From the NCBI GenBank assembly GCA_027924585.1, contig BSBM01000068.1:12745501-12809500 (forward strand): DNA of 64,000 nt. The letters are read 5' to 3'. Within the stretch, counting starts at the first letter, position 1. Each line of letters opens with the position of its first letter. Below, piece by piece: positions 33,017 through 45,548 of the stretch. Origin of the DNA: Larix kaempferi (lineage: Eukaryota > Streptophyta > Pinopsida > Pinales > Pinaceae). The translations under genes were made by a program, and so were the position numbers. The notes below the pieces were generated by a model that ran no database searches, was not told the origin of the DNA, and saw only the letters and a list, made by a program, of their open reading frames with translations.

Positions 33017-33589
33017 AACATTAATACAAGGGTATATTTTTCATATTTCACCTTATTTTTCTCTTGTATCTTCTTTTCTTCATTTATATTCTCTATATAC
33101 CTTGTTTGTGATTCAAGTCTAAGGATTAAGGATCACTATAATTGGAATTTCACATATTCTTCATCTCATTGGAGTTTTCCTTCATTATTATTTCTTTGTT
33201 ACAACATTAACAGAAACATGACGTTTTCACTTAAAACATCATATATTTAAAAGGTTTACCTTCCATATATGTATCTTTGATTCTATAAATGAAATACGTT
33301 AATATACTTTTGACTTAAAATTTGACATTTATGGATGTTCTATCATCTCAAGAGCATTCTATCATCTCAAGAGCATTTATATCTCTTTTCTAGCTTCATT
33401 CAATTAATGGTATATTTTCTAGATGGTTTTGAAATGTGCATTGATGTTTACAACTTATTGCCTAAATGATACCATTTTTAACATGCCTTCCATTTTCTTT
33501 TTAATTTTTTTCCAAATATGTATTGTGGAAAAGTGTAGGCTAGTAGATGTAGTGGAGGAATGAAATGATGCCTTAGTTTGAAAATAACC
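33017..33589. other. AT-rich spacer
   Basis: Contains a 20 bp direct doubling (ctatcatctcaagagcatt at about 33339 and 33359). Nothing else recognised. Confidence 0.45.
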
Positions 33590-33783
33590 CTTATAGGTCG
33601 GCAAATCCTAGAGGTGGCATTAGAGAATGGATTGATGAGAAAGCCACAATTGCATAAGTGTAGCAATGTTAGATGTTTCACATCGGATTTTGTGACCAGG
33701 AAAGAGTAGGAAAGGGACGATAGGTAGAGTCTACTATCCAGTGATAGAATGACACGTGGCATTATTATGTAGTTCTAGATCAA

Positions 33784-35632
33784 TGTAGGGACCCCTACTA
33801 TAGGGTCCTCACGAACTGAATTTGAACAACGTAAGATAAAACAAATTAGATACCAACATTGATAGAGAAATAAAATAAAAGACTAAATAACTTAGAAAAT
33901 AAAACAATACCATAACCTGTCAACTGTAGGTCATGTCCGATGTTGAAGGACAGTTTGTCATCAATCCATCCCATCTTGTCCATTTTCGTCTGCGTCTTGC
34001 GTAGGATCCCTCCAGCCAAAGCTTGTTTAATTGTAGACAAAGCAACTGTTAGCTTCGTCACCCAACCATAGGCTTATGATTTTGTCACACAGCCACCCCC
34101 GAGCTTCACGGTCGTAGAGCTCACACACACAATCTAGAGACTCAGAAATGGGTTTCCCCCCCACCAAAATCCCTTGCCAAACTCCAATAGCATCAAGTCA
34201 CTCTCTTACCAAAAATTACAATAACCATCCAAACATTGGCTCCTTTCCCCATTCCCAAAGCCTTCGTTAAGTAGGAAAATCCTTTGTGACACATGTCGCT
34301 TCATGCAAAAATACTCAATTTCCTAATATTCAAATGTAATTTAGCTCACCATCCATGTGTCAAATTTTCTAGGATAATGCACCAACTTTCCTAAATCTAC
34401 TCAAGTTTGTCTCCAAGATGTTCCATCTAACTTCTATTTTTGTGGGTGCAAGTGGTGTTAACTAAATGCTCAAGCCTAAGATTCCATTTTGATCCTAAAA
34501 TAATGATTTCTTTTATTTCAAATACTAAAATGTATTTTCATGTGCAAATGTCTAAAATAAATTTTTTTATTATTTTAAATACTCAAATGCATTTTCTTGA
34601 GCAAATGTTCTAAATGCAATTTTATACATTTTTATGCATAATGTTTAACAATGAATCCCTTCCAGGACCTAGGTACCACACCATTGGGCCCATTCGTCCT
34701 TTATGCTCATCTTTCGACATGGTACCACTCCATTGGGTCCAATCGTCTGTCGTTTCCATTTCTCGGCAAGGTACCACATCGTCAGTTCCTTGCGTTCATT
34801 ATTTCTGTTTCTCATCAAGGTAACACATCGTCAGGTCTTTCTACTGATATCCTTTCGTTTTACTTGCAGGAACTTAATGTACGTATTTAGGACCCGTTAC
34901 CTTCAATCCTCCGTCTACACACTCTTGGAGACTAATTGAGCTGAGGAGTAAGTCCGTTCTTACTGCGCGCCCCCAACTCGTACATGACCAACTCCATCAT
35001 GGTCCACATCGCACGACCTCATGCTTCCCTTGAGTAAGCGGATCAATGCTTCTCTGCTCATGCGTAGAATGTTGTCGAAAATCTACATCGTCGTCTTCTC
35101 CGCGTGTGTGATTTATCCATACTCTACAACCCTTCAATTCCTTTGTGTGTCCATCGTTGAACCATTTCACCTGTTGCTACACACATTCTCAAAAGCACAT
35201 ATTAAGTCTTGTACTCTTTTGTCATAATTCATTTTTTAACCCGCTAATCGTTAAGCAATTACAGTTTACTCATAATATCCTATATTTCATAAATCAGTAA
35301 ACCATTTCGTCCACATGTATTTCTTTCATTCACATCTTATAATTTATCATACATCTAATCATTAAGCATCATATTATGTACACATAACACATTTTTCATA
35401 ATGCGGCCAATTATTAAGCAATACGCAATTTCATCGATTAATTCAACTATCCAACTCCACATATGTCATTTAATTCATAAATTCATTTATCCAATTAACG
35501 TCATTCACATCTTTAGGTTTTCCTCAATCTTTTAAGACATATCAAACTCAAAAGACCACTTTATCAAAGTTTGTTCAGACGGGTCACTCGATAGGTGCCC
35601 TTAAATTCCGTAGTCATTCTAGGGGCATTACA
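33784..35632 (-). repeat. Nested gypsy-type LTR (1849 bp), probably solo
   Basis: It runs from tgtagggacccc to ggggcattaca; read on the minus strand it begins TGTAATGCCCC and ends GGGGTCCCTACA, as plant Ty3 LTRs do. The flanking sequences are continuous in the right-hand repeat (around 41825-41840), which shows that this is an insertion. No coding domain is inside. It includes a ~60 bp internal tandem (ggtaccac.cc.ttggg.cc, near 34671-34840). I could not confirm a 5 bp target duplication. Confidence 0.6.
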
Positions 35633-36552
35633 TGATTTTAGTTTAAGGGCACATTTTTACAAACCTGATGGATAATCCCAACAACAATTTGTGGTGCGAC
35701 TTGGAAGTATTAGATTCCTCTGGTAAATAAAGACACTAGGATCAGGGATGATATCAATGGGCCCCCCTTGATGTTTATTGTAATTGTGTATGAGACTATA
35801 ATTAAATTGAATCTAGGATTAAGATGATTCACCACTGGTTTTTGAGGAGATTATGTCTCATGTCCAAGTTGTTAATGGGATTACTATTAAATTGAATCCA
35901 GGACCGAGTAAATTCACCATTGGTGTTCGAGGAGATTCTATATCATGTCTATGTTGTTAATGAGATTGTTATTAAATTGAATCTACGAACGAGGAGATTT
36001 GCCACTAGCATTTTAGGAAATTCTATCTCATGTAGGTTGTTGATTTTTCCTTCTATGGTTTAATGTTATGTATTTTGTTGCCTCAATATGTCGATCTACA
36101 ATTACCATTCTTGCATGATTTTATCCTCTTATTTTAGAGAAACAATATATGATTAAGGTGCCCCTTCTTTTTTGCTCCATTTAATTTGTATTTCCCTAAG
36201 ATATTTTGTCTGTACCCACTCAAAATAACATTCAACCCCCCACACAAATAGTTAGGACCAACTTCATGCACCAAAGGTTATAGCTACAAATCCAATCAAT
36301 GAAAGCACATTTGAATCCATGAGGCACCTTAGGGTGAAAAAATAAGGAACTATGCCTCCTAAGCATAGGGTATGCTCCCTTAGGTGTAGAAATGGTTCAA
36401 TGGCCTAAAGTGGCACAAGAAGGTGCATCCTACACAACCCTCCTTATCCTTGTAACCTTCTCAGAGCATCACATGTGTTTTATTTTAGACCTATTCATAT
36501 CCTAAGATGAGAAATGACCACCATATTGAGGGGTACAATGTGAGGAACAACA
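35633..36552 (+). repeat. Left LTR of the gag element, main part
   Basis: Homologous to 42450-43312. It contains three ~85 bp units starting attaaattga at 35801, 35886 and 35971, each with 'attcaccactggt...gaggagatt.t.tctcatgtc'. The right LTR has the same three units at 42559, 42654 and 42729. The end is near aggaacaaca (36552). Confidence 0.65.
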
Positions 36553-37334
36553 TTGTCATCTGTTATCTTTGTTGGGGAGAGCTCAGATGTCTTTAGACAT
36601 TTTCAGGACTCTTCGAAGCACACAACGACAAATCATAAGGTGTCTTGTTTTCTATCAAATAATCATGACTAACATCCTCTTTCTTGGTTAGAGAAGGAAT
36701 AGGTCATAAAAGAAAAAGAAACATTGTTTCTTGTGTCTAAGTAACAAATATACCTAGCATATGCAAAAATCGTGTTGCAGAAAAGACCCATTGCATCCTT
36801 GGCGGTGTGAGAACATAAGAATTTACTCTCAAAATAAGGTGCAGGAGAACCCTATGACTGGAGAATCCACTCCCCATATAGACTCCACTGGGGAGCAAGA
36901 CCCATCTATCAAGAATTAGAATAATGTCGTAGTCCCACTACTATGAATGTATCTGCTGCTTATGGTGGGCAAGTAGCATCTCTTGAGGAAAATTATCTCA
37001 CCTAGAAAATCCACACTGGTTTAGTTCTCGAATTTGTGCATGATACATGATCATATCTACATACATCTCTGCCCTGTCTTTCTTCTCAACAATACCATTC
37101 ATTCAAGTCGATTTTCCAAGATTTATTGTGTATTATTATTGAAAACCAACGAGTATAATTTTATTGTGAAATCCTAGTAGGATCCCTCATTCCGATTGCA
37201 TATTCTACCCTAATTTAGGACATTCCAATATCTCTGAAGAGTAGAATGTTGCATATTCTTATTAGCCCTAATCCTTTTTCCAGAAGGCTTTCAATGTTGA
37301 AAATAATGAGCCATCATTTACATTAGTTATCATC

Positions 37335-38172
37335 ATGGTCAACAATAAACCCAATTTTGTCAATCCCTTGCTAGTAGCAAGATATCAATCCTTAATACTT
37401 CCTAAAATCCTCAATCCTTTGCCCGATGGGTATTTGAAACACTGTCCAAATTTCAGTGGTAATGGAACAATTATAACAAACACACATATCACTATGTTCC
37501 AAGACTACATTAATGGTTTCATCATTCAGCATGGGGATGTTCTAATATGTGTTTTTGTACATTCCTTGGAAGGAGACGCTATGTCTTGGTTTAGGCACTT
37601 GATAGCCAGCTCTATCTCCACTTGGAAACAACTAAATGATGCATTCTTTCATCGATGGGGAAAGAGGAAAGACCCTATGTAACTCTTACAATATTTTTAT
37701 GCTTTGAAAATAGGAAAGGATGAAAGTGTAACTACATTTAGGGATACATTTCTCAAAACTTATCATGAAATTCCTAAAACTAGAAGGCTTTCAAAGCTGG
37801 ATTCCATGACATTTTTTGTTTTTGCTCATGATTTTCATTTCTCACTACTTCTTGAATAGAAGAAGTCCCTATATTTGAAGTCCATGATCAATGATTCCTT
37901 AGAGATAGAAGAAAACATGCAAAATTATGAATTCTTAGTCTCCATGTATCACCCCCCCAAAGAAAATGAAGAATCCAAAGCAGATGGAAGGGAAACATGT
38001 GGGGTTACATGCAAATTGAAAAATTAGCTATCAAAAGAGTTTTCAGTGTCCATTGAGCATATAGAGAAGCGCTCTCAAAATGATAATCCATTAGATCTTG
38101 TTGAAGTGGGGGCGTTGATCAATTTTGAAGAGCATATCCAAGAAAATACAAGCAATGAAAATGGCAAATGCT
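37335..38172 (+). pseudogene. Retrotransposon gag (PF03732-like), pseudogene
   Basis: Reads LPKILNPLPDGYLKHCPNF, then HGDVLICVFVHSLEGDAMSW, FRHLIASSISTWKQLNDAFF and HRWGKRKDP, the core of retrotransposon_gag (f.slegdA..WF..L...si.tW..l...F...w). In-frame stops at 37680 and further on interrupt the rest (ESVTTFRDTFLKTYHEIPK, ..SLEIEENMQNYE). The intact protein would form the particle shell. No zinc knuckle, protease or RT follows. Confidence 0.75.
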
Positions 38173-38782
38173 AGCCTACAGGTTATGACATAGATGGTTC
38201 ACTTGAGAAGCCCCTTTACCTATCAAAATGAATTGTTGTAGATGAATATTTAGATAATTTCCATGTTGCTTTAGAGTATGGGAACCATGAATATGACATG
38301 TGTATATTTTAAATTTCATGATCTTCAGGACAAATCTTTGGATCTTGGGAATAGTAGCACTATTAATGAAAGTATTTTCCATCCTCCTTTAGATCTTATT
38401 ATTAACTTGAAATATGGAGCTCTAGAAAATGATAAAGGCATAAGCATTATTTTAGTTGAATATGGGCATCAAGGAAGAGATCTGCAAAATCAACATTTTC
38501 ATTTTCCAAGCAGCAATGACAAAGTGGAAAATGAATGCTTGTATGAGAATGGGGGATGAAAAAACATGATGATATTATATTTTTCAAGGCACAAGGATGT
38601 GGATCTTCGAGGTAAATAGGACCAAGAAGATGGTAGATATGGAGAAATCAATTGCAACGTGGATGAAAGAGACTTTCAATGAGGAAGAGCAATAAAGAAA
38701 GTGTTAGAAATGGGTAAATCATGCTTGTATATCCTCTATTCAAACTCATTTCCATTATGATTTTGATGTTGTTGGTTGCAGT
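38173..38782 (+). other. Degenerate interior of the gag element, left of the nested LTR
   Basis: An open frame at 38278-38559 (93 codons) and short stretches look like eroded coding sequence, but I recognise no domain. The reading is cut at 38782 by the nested LTR and appears to resume at 40210. Confidence 0.4.
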
Positions 38783-40204
38783 TGTAACATCCCCTTCCTT
38801 TAATCCAACCAACAAAGGGGACATTACTAAGTACGGGCTTCTAAATTTTTCCCCATAACCATGTTATGAATTCATAACATTTAAAATACTTGTGCATATG
38901 CATAATAAAAATACATGGTGGAATTAAAAATATATACACACAAACACATGCATGCATATACAAGTGTAATCATGACATGCATCAAATAAACATTGTAGAT
39001 TCAAATACAACAGAATACTTATCTTTAAACAAAGAATATCCAAGCAACTGGTGGTGTAAGAGCAATTTTCCTCCCAACAATAGGCACTTTGTCCAACATA
39101 TCCTCTTTATGCTGAGAGGCCACCCCCAAGCTAGGCTATGAGGCCACGAGGGAGAAGGAAACACCTATAGGATTCTCTCTCTCATCCCACAACCCGTTAT
39201 GCTCCCTATTCTTAGCCAAATTTCATCTAGATATCTACATGGATCTCACTCATCCATCACAGCCATGGTACTCTTTCCAACTACCCCACACAATACAAGG
39301 AAGGAATTTACCTTCATTGATCCACGATGCCTTGGGAAATCCAACCCTTACAATGCTTACCAGTGTGTGCAGTAAGAGTACAACCTATTGTATGTTATTG
39401 GAGAACCTATTGCAACATTAATTCATGGATTCTCAAGCATCCAAAAGTAACATAACTTAATGGTTAAAGGCTGCTATATTTCCCAACCTCTATGCTCTCG
39501 TACAACCATCTATTTTCCCTTCAATATATAAATATGTCTCTAAATTTGAATTTTTGGGTTGAAAACATAGTCTGGTAAATGGGCATGAACAACCATAGGA
39601 AGCTCTATAGAGTGTAGAAACCTGCATGAGAGAATGATGGAATGAGTGTTGACTCCAATGGATATGAAATGATGGTGAAAACACAACTGACATAGCTTAT
39701 GATCATAGAATAAAGGAATCCTAGAAGCTGACATAACTGTCACAACCCCCATGCTTCAATAACTGCATGAAGTGACATTTTCCACCAACCTAACACATGC
39801 ATTCAATGATTGGGTTTAATAGTCAAGAAGAGGTAATTGGATCATTTAAAGCACATGACAGAATTTGGATGAGTTCTAAGGTTGACACATGGAAACAAAG
39901 GTTTTGGTTTCAATAGACCTCCCTTCCTCTTCCTCTCTAGTGGAATCATAGCCCCTATATTGCTTTTTAGATATCCATCTTGGACCATTTTATTATTTTT
40001 CCAACATAATATTTACATATATTTCGAATCGGCATGATAATCCAACCATAAAGTCCTAATAAAAATATATACATCATACATGCCTAGCTATTCACTAGTC
40101 GAGCCTTGGCCTTAAGATCCACACTAGGAGTACACACTAGCATATTTACATCATTTACATAGTTTTGATTAATTACATTCCAAATCAAAATTGGGGGTAT
40201 TATA
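38783..40204 (+). repeat. Solo LTR (1422 bp), gypsy-type, nested in the gag element
   Basis: Starts tgtaacatcccc and ends gggggtattata (expected ...CA, here TA). It is flanked by gcagt (38778-38782) and gtagt (40205-40209), a 5 bp target duplication with one transition. No coding domain or second LTR, so a solo LTR left by recombination is most likely. Confidence 0.7.
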
Positions 40205-41639
40205 GTAGTTCTAACCTTGTTTATGATTTAAGAAACATTTGTCCCTCTTGGGCATATTATTCAATCAGTAGAGATTTATTACCTCACCCTTTTGTCCATC
40301 GAACCCCAATGTCATTCACCATCCCATCAGTGCTCTTCATGCATGCATCCCATAGCATGTTTAAACTACGAACATGGTTTTACTAGAAGTGGCATGTCAC
40401 CTAGTGGGATAATTTTCCAGATATTTTAGGTAAGGAGGTTTCTAGTTTTCTTAGTTAATTATAGCACTTCATTTTCAAAATTTACAGTTCTTTGTTTTAT
40501 TTTCCATTTGTTGTCCCGAAAGAAGAGTATGAAGAGGAAACCAATTTGTGACTCCATGCCTAGTTTTGACTCCATATCTCAATGGATAAAACAATGGTAT
40601 GGGCACCCTAGATATTATTTCTAGATTCTTGGAATATCAGAGGGAGGATCCACCCCACAGAAGGAGCTGATGTTGTCACCTGAAAAGGTTCAAGGCCCAA
40701 AAGCTATTTTTTCCTGTCACTGATCATGTTGGAACCAAAAAAAACTAAATTATGAGTTTTAAAGCCTGAAAATGTAGTGGGACCTTCTCTAGGATTAACT
40801 GTACATACATGCAAAATGATGCATATATTTGAAGGAAGGGATTGGTTCATTTCCCCATAAAGGTACTTATTTTTCTGTTTGGGTACCATTGCAGACTTGG
40901 ACCAAGAATTTTGCATGTTGTTGCAGCCATCTCCATACTTAATGTAGAAAAGTTAAATGTGATCTAGTTATCGACAAAAGTCCTAAAAGAATAAATCTCA
41001 TAAAAGAATAAATCTCATACATACACTAAGATATATGATGCATTGTGAGTCGTCCGATGGGGATATCAGACCAAAAGTATCAGAGTTTTCAGGGAAACCC
41101 ATCGGGGGAATGTCCGATAGCTTACCGAGGAAAGTTTTGACAAATCATGGGGGGAAGATCCGACGTCATAGAGTCATTGGAGCTCTAAAATCAAGGTTGA
41201 AAATAAATCATTCCTAAGGGATATGAGATGAGAATCCCCATCGTGCTAACAAGTGGCGACCTCTGAGTGGTCATTGGAGATCGTAAGTTGTGGATGAAAA
41301 CAAGGTTCTCTTAAGTGAACCTTGACGATAAGAAGCCTCACTGTGATGATAAGAAGCCCCATCATGATGACAAGTATTGTCATTTGAGTGGTCATCATAT
41401 CTTATAGATTGGGGGTGAAAACAAGGTGTTCCTAATCAACCTCCAATGATAAGCCCCACCAGAATGACAAGTGGAAAGCATCAAAGAAACATCGAAGACC
41501 TCGCTTCGGGGTTAAAAAGGAGCTGATACTTTGGAAAGGATGATGGATAAAGAGTGATACATCGATGTCTACCTATCATGGCTCAACACATGATAGAGTT
41601 TAGAAGGGGAAATAGTATGTCGGAGAGAGCATATCAAAG
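40205..41639 (+). other. Degenerate interior of the gag element, right part
   Basis: 40165-40386 has an open stretch (..WAYYSISRDLLPHP...) that is not assignable. From ~41040 the text is rich in short related phrases such as 'gataagaagccccatcatgatgacaagt'; it may be the beginning of the right LTR missing on the left side. No PPT was pinned down. Confidence 0.35.
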
Positions 41640-43312
41640 TGGCAGGTATGCGATGCCCAAAGGTGGCATTAAAGAATGGAACAATGAGAAATTTGCGATG
41701 GAACAAAAGCAATAGCGTCAGAGGTTGCACATAAGAGTTTGCAACCAACACAGAGTAGGAAAGGGCCAATAGGAAGAGTCCACAACCAGTCACAAAATGA
41801 CACGTGACATGATTTCGGAGTTCTGGATCGGAGTTCAATTTGAGGGCATAGTTTTTCAAACCCAATGGAGAATATTGACAATGAATATGTCGTGACGCAT
41901 AGAAGAATAAAAATGGTCATTAGACTATCCATATCATATTTATATGAAGATGTCGTTTAGGAAATGTATGATCTTAGAGATGTTGATGGAGCATGATAGC
42001 CATCAATCGGAGGCAGAACCAATGAATGGGAATTATTAGACTTGAAAGTGATACTAGAGGTAAGGCCATCAACTAAGGGTGGTGAGCACGCACATAAAAT
42101 CCATTTTAGAAGTGATCACTATCATTCGATGAAGTGTTAAAACGATCATAGTTGTTAGATCAAAAAGCAATATTATGGCTACCCATGGGCTATCATGCCT
42201 CTTACAATTGTAGTATACTACTATCTCCTCCATGATTGTGTGTGATATGGAAATTCACCATGCACCCCTTTATACATGCCAACATGAGGTGGTATGTTGC
42301 GGTAAGGGTTGAATAACTATAAACGCAACAATGGAAGATGGAAAAGGAAAGAGGTTCAATGATACTTCTGAAAGGCTGGCAAAATTTCAAAGATAGAGTT
42401 GCACATGGATTTGTAACAATAATTCTTCTCTTCCTCTTTCCCTCAGTCTTCACTATAATAAAATCAAAGAGATTCCTCTCATATAGAAAGACAGTAGGCT
42501 CAAGGATGAGATCAATGGGTCTCTCTTGATGTTTATTGTAGTTTTGAATGAGACTGTAATTAAATTGAAGCCATGGCTGAGGCGATTCGCCACCATTGTT
42601 TGAAGATATTTTGTCTCATGTCTAAGTTCTTAATGGGACTATTATTAAATTGAAGCTGAGATCAAAGTGATTCACCCTTGGTATTTGAGGAGATTATGTT
42701 TCATGTCTATGTTGTTTATTAGATTATTATTAAATTGAAGCCAAGATCGAGGTGATTTGCTATTGGCATTTTAGAAAATTTTGTCTCAAGTAAGTTGTTG
42801 ATTTTTCTCTCTATGGTTGAATGTTATTTATTTTTTTACTTAAATATGTGGATATACAATATTTATCATGCCCACGATTTTATTCTATTCTTTCATAAAA
42901 ACCAGCCATTATTAAGGAACCCCTTCTATTTTCTCCCATTTAATTCATGTTTCCCTAAGATATTTTTGTTCCTCCCCAGTCAAAATGAATTTCAAAACCC
43001 CCCACTAGTAGTTAGAACCGACTTCATTTACCATAGGATTTAGTTGCAAATCCATTCAATAAAAGCATATATAAATAAATGAGGCACCTTAGGGTGACAG
43101 ACTAAGGAACTATACCTCCCAAACAAAGGATACCCTACCATGGCTCAAGGGATAGCTCGAGGGCTTAAAGTGGTGCAAAACGGTGTATCATACATAGACC
43201 TCCTTGGCCTTCTAACACTCTCAAAGCATCAGCTATGTTATATTTAATATTTATTCATATCTTGAGAATAAAAATGACCACCAACTTAAGGGGTACAACA
43301 TGAGGAACAATA
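41640..43312 (+). repeat. Right LTR of the gag element
   Basis: 41640-41860 matches 33600-33783, and 42450-43312 matches 35700-36552, including the triple ~85 bp units. It ends near aggaacaata (43312), where a minus-strand integrase remnant begins. Confidence 0.65.
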
Positions 43313-44230
43313 GATCAGTTCAACAAATTTGGCTTCTTGATCAACCTCAGGTTGAGCATGGAATGATTGATCATCTGGAGAAGCAATGGGAAGATACATC
43401 AATTGGGGATAATGGTTGGATCCCCAAGCACACCTAAAAGTGATTGTAGCCAATAGGGCTATGAAGGGATTTGTTGTAGCTATGTTGAACATAAGGAAGG
43501 CTCTCATCACAAGTGCATGGATTTTTGGAGTTGTACATTCTCAAGATATGTAAAATCATCATTTTGACCAGTATCTCTACCATTCCATCAGTTTGGGGGT
43601 GGAAGGAAGTCAATTTATTCATCTTGGTGTCCATCATCAACCATAGGATGGACCAGAAAGTACTTAGGAATCTACTATCTCGATTTGGAATAATGGTCCA
43701 TGAGAGGCCAAAGTGAACACAAAACGATCGAAGAAGAGATTAACAATGGACTCTGTTGTGATGCTCTTATTACAAGGAATTAAAATTTCCATCACAGAGA
43801 ACAAGCCAACAATCACAAATACACAGTCGTTTCCATGTTTGGTTGAAGGAAATCTAGACATGTAGTCCATGGAGACATAATCACATGGTATATCTAGGGT
43901 AGATAATGGATCCTACAAATCCTTCTTCTTGATGGTAGGTTTTGAAATGGCACAAGCGGTGCGCAATCTGATGTAGTTACCAACATCTTGTCAGAGCTTT
44001 GGCCAATATAAATAGTTTTTCAATACTACCATTGTATTCTCTATGCTAAAGTTCCCTACTAGTCATTTTTAATGTACCTACCGGATCAAATTTTGACATT
44101 CTTCTGAAGGAACACAAAGGTGGTTGAGATGGCATAAAATTTCATCCTAGAGGTGAAATTTTGAGACCAATCTTCCTGCATGTAATGCCTGATAGGTAAC
44201 ATCAGATATCAAGGTATTTGTTGTATAGTT
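43300..44230 (-). pseudogene. Ty3/gypsy integrase remnant
   Basis: From the high end: NYLYWPKL and QDVGNYIRLRTACAISKPT (zinc-binding region), then YVSMDYMSRFPSTKHGNDCVF with the first Asp, then a degraded middle, TSFHPQTDGMVE with the Glu-region HPQTDGqtE motif, and HILRMYNSKNPCTCDESLPY. Several stops and frame changes. The C-terminal part breaks off at 43312 against the LTR of the gag element; the other end is cut by the LTR at 44275. It is older than both neighbours. Confidence 0.8.
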
Positions 44231-44274
44231 GGGCCCACCAAGAGGTCAAATGTCCATAAGGTTTGAGTACGGTA

Positions 44275-44649
44275 TGTTAGGAACCCATGTCTTTACTTTG
44301 TTAGTATGTTGTTGTTGGATGCATATGCTTTGTAAGTCGTCCCGTAGTATTTGTTGATCAATAGTTTGTGTTATTGTTGTTGGCACATATGCTTTGTAAG
44401 TCGCCCATAGTATTGTTGATCCATAGTTTGTAGTGGCCCATGGTTTTGACCCATAGTATTGGCACCTAGACTTAATATATAAGTGTGTGTTGAGACCTAT
44501 GAAGGCACTGTGAAGTTATTTGTATTGAGCTTGCTCATAGGAGGTTGCCCCCTCAAAGTGGCCTGTGATCAATATAAAAGTGATTCTGAGTTCTGTCATT
44601 TCTGCTATTTCGCATATTCGTATTAATTAATTGTTGCAGGTGTATCACA
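44275..44649 (+). repeat. Gypsy 5' LTR (375 bp)
   Basis: Begins tgttaggaaccc and ends gtatcaca; the primer-binding site starts 2 bp later. It holds an internal ~70 bp doubling around 'catatgctttgtaagtcg' (two copies near 44323 and 44387) and a possible TATA region 'atatataagtgtg' near 44478. The partner LTR is missing. Confidence 0.75.
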
Positions 44650-44651
44650 TC

Positions 44652-44664
44652 TGATATCAGAGCA
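44652..44664 (+). promoter_or_regulatory. Primer-binding site (initiator tRNA-Met)
   Basis: tgatatcagagca resembles the plant tRNA-iMet primer-binding site TGGTATCAGAGC with one mismatch and lies right after the LTR. It primes minus-strand DNA synthesis. Confidence 0.8.
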
Positions 44665-45548
44665 CTTTCTTGGGCTCGCTGGGTGAAATTTCTGCCAATT
44701 TTTTTTTCGCATCTGTTTCAGATTCAGATTTGGGAATAATCCCTATCCGCTTAACTGTGGGAAGTACTTGGGCATAAGCCCTAAAACTCATTGTGAGGAG
44801 TACCACAGGAACCCCGAAGTAGCTGGCCCATTGAGAGGACCTGCCAGCGAAAAGGGCAAGGACCCCTACCTGATTGACTAGTTCCCACCCGTGAGGTAAA
44901 CGAAGAGCTGTTGTTTGTGACAAAGCGGTTATCAGTTTTACCTGAGCCGTGGAGTGAGGGGTACTGCGCCGTTTCAGATCCATTTTGCAAGTCGTTCCAG
45001 ATCTAGCCATTTTCAATCCATTCGGCATTGTTCCAGATCCCTTCCGAGCCGTCGCCGCTCCAGTCTGAAAAAGAAAAAAAAAAAGAGAAGAAAAGAAAAA
45101 AAAGGTATAAAATTCAGTTTTTTGTCCATATCTCCCTTGTTTTCACTCAGTTTTCCTTGAAATTTTCGGGGAACCCCTGTCATCCCATTCTGCATATTTC
45201 ATTCCTAAGGACCCTATCCCCAATTCTCCTTCCCAAATCCCAAAAGCCCAGATTTGTCTACTTTTAGGGTTTGCCATAACTTCCTCAGATTTCACCCAAT
45301 CACCTTCAAATTTTACCACAGAGTTCCTTTCTGAATTCTACTTCTTTGTCCCCCTTTGCCAAATTTTTTCATTCTTTCACCCTGCTTCTAAAATCCTCAT
45401 TTTTGCTTCCCTGTCTAGTCGACAGTGTCCAATACCTAGTCAAACCCCAATTACCCTTCAGATTTTTTCCCAAGTCCAGATTTTCCATTACTGAAGTAGT
45501 TTCTGTTTTTGTTTTCCTACCCAGTCAAAAAAAAAAAAACTCCTGGTT

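Larger units (their letters stand above)
33590..43312 (+). mobile_element. Old LTR element with Ty3-type gag, containing two nested LTRs
   Basis: Two long direct repeats frame it: 33590-33783 plus 35633-36552 on the left, and 41640-43312 on the right. Between them are a gag pseudogene (37335-38172), degenerate coding traces and no reverse transcriptase. The left repeat is split by a 1.85 kb LTR and the interior by a 1.42 kb solo LTR. The right repeat has ~560 bp (about 41890-42450) absent from the left. Lack of pol suggests a non-autonomous gag-only element or heavy deletion. Exact outer ends and target duplication were not determined. Confidence 0.6.

Noticed and set aside
45060-45110. Regulatory purine tract
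   Set aside because: A plain A/G-rich low-complexity run in the leader of the gypsy element, not next to an LTR, so not a polypurine primer.
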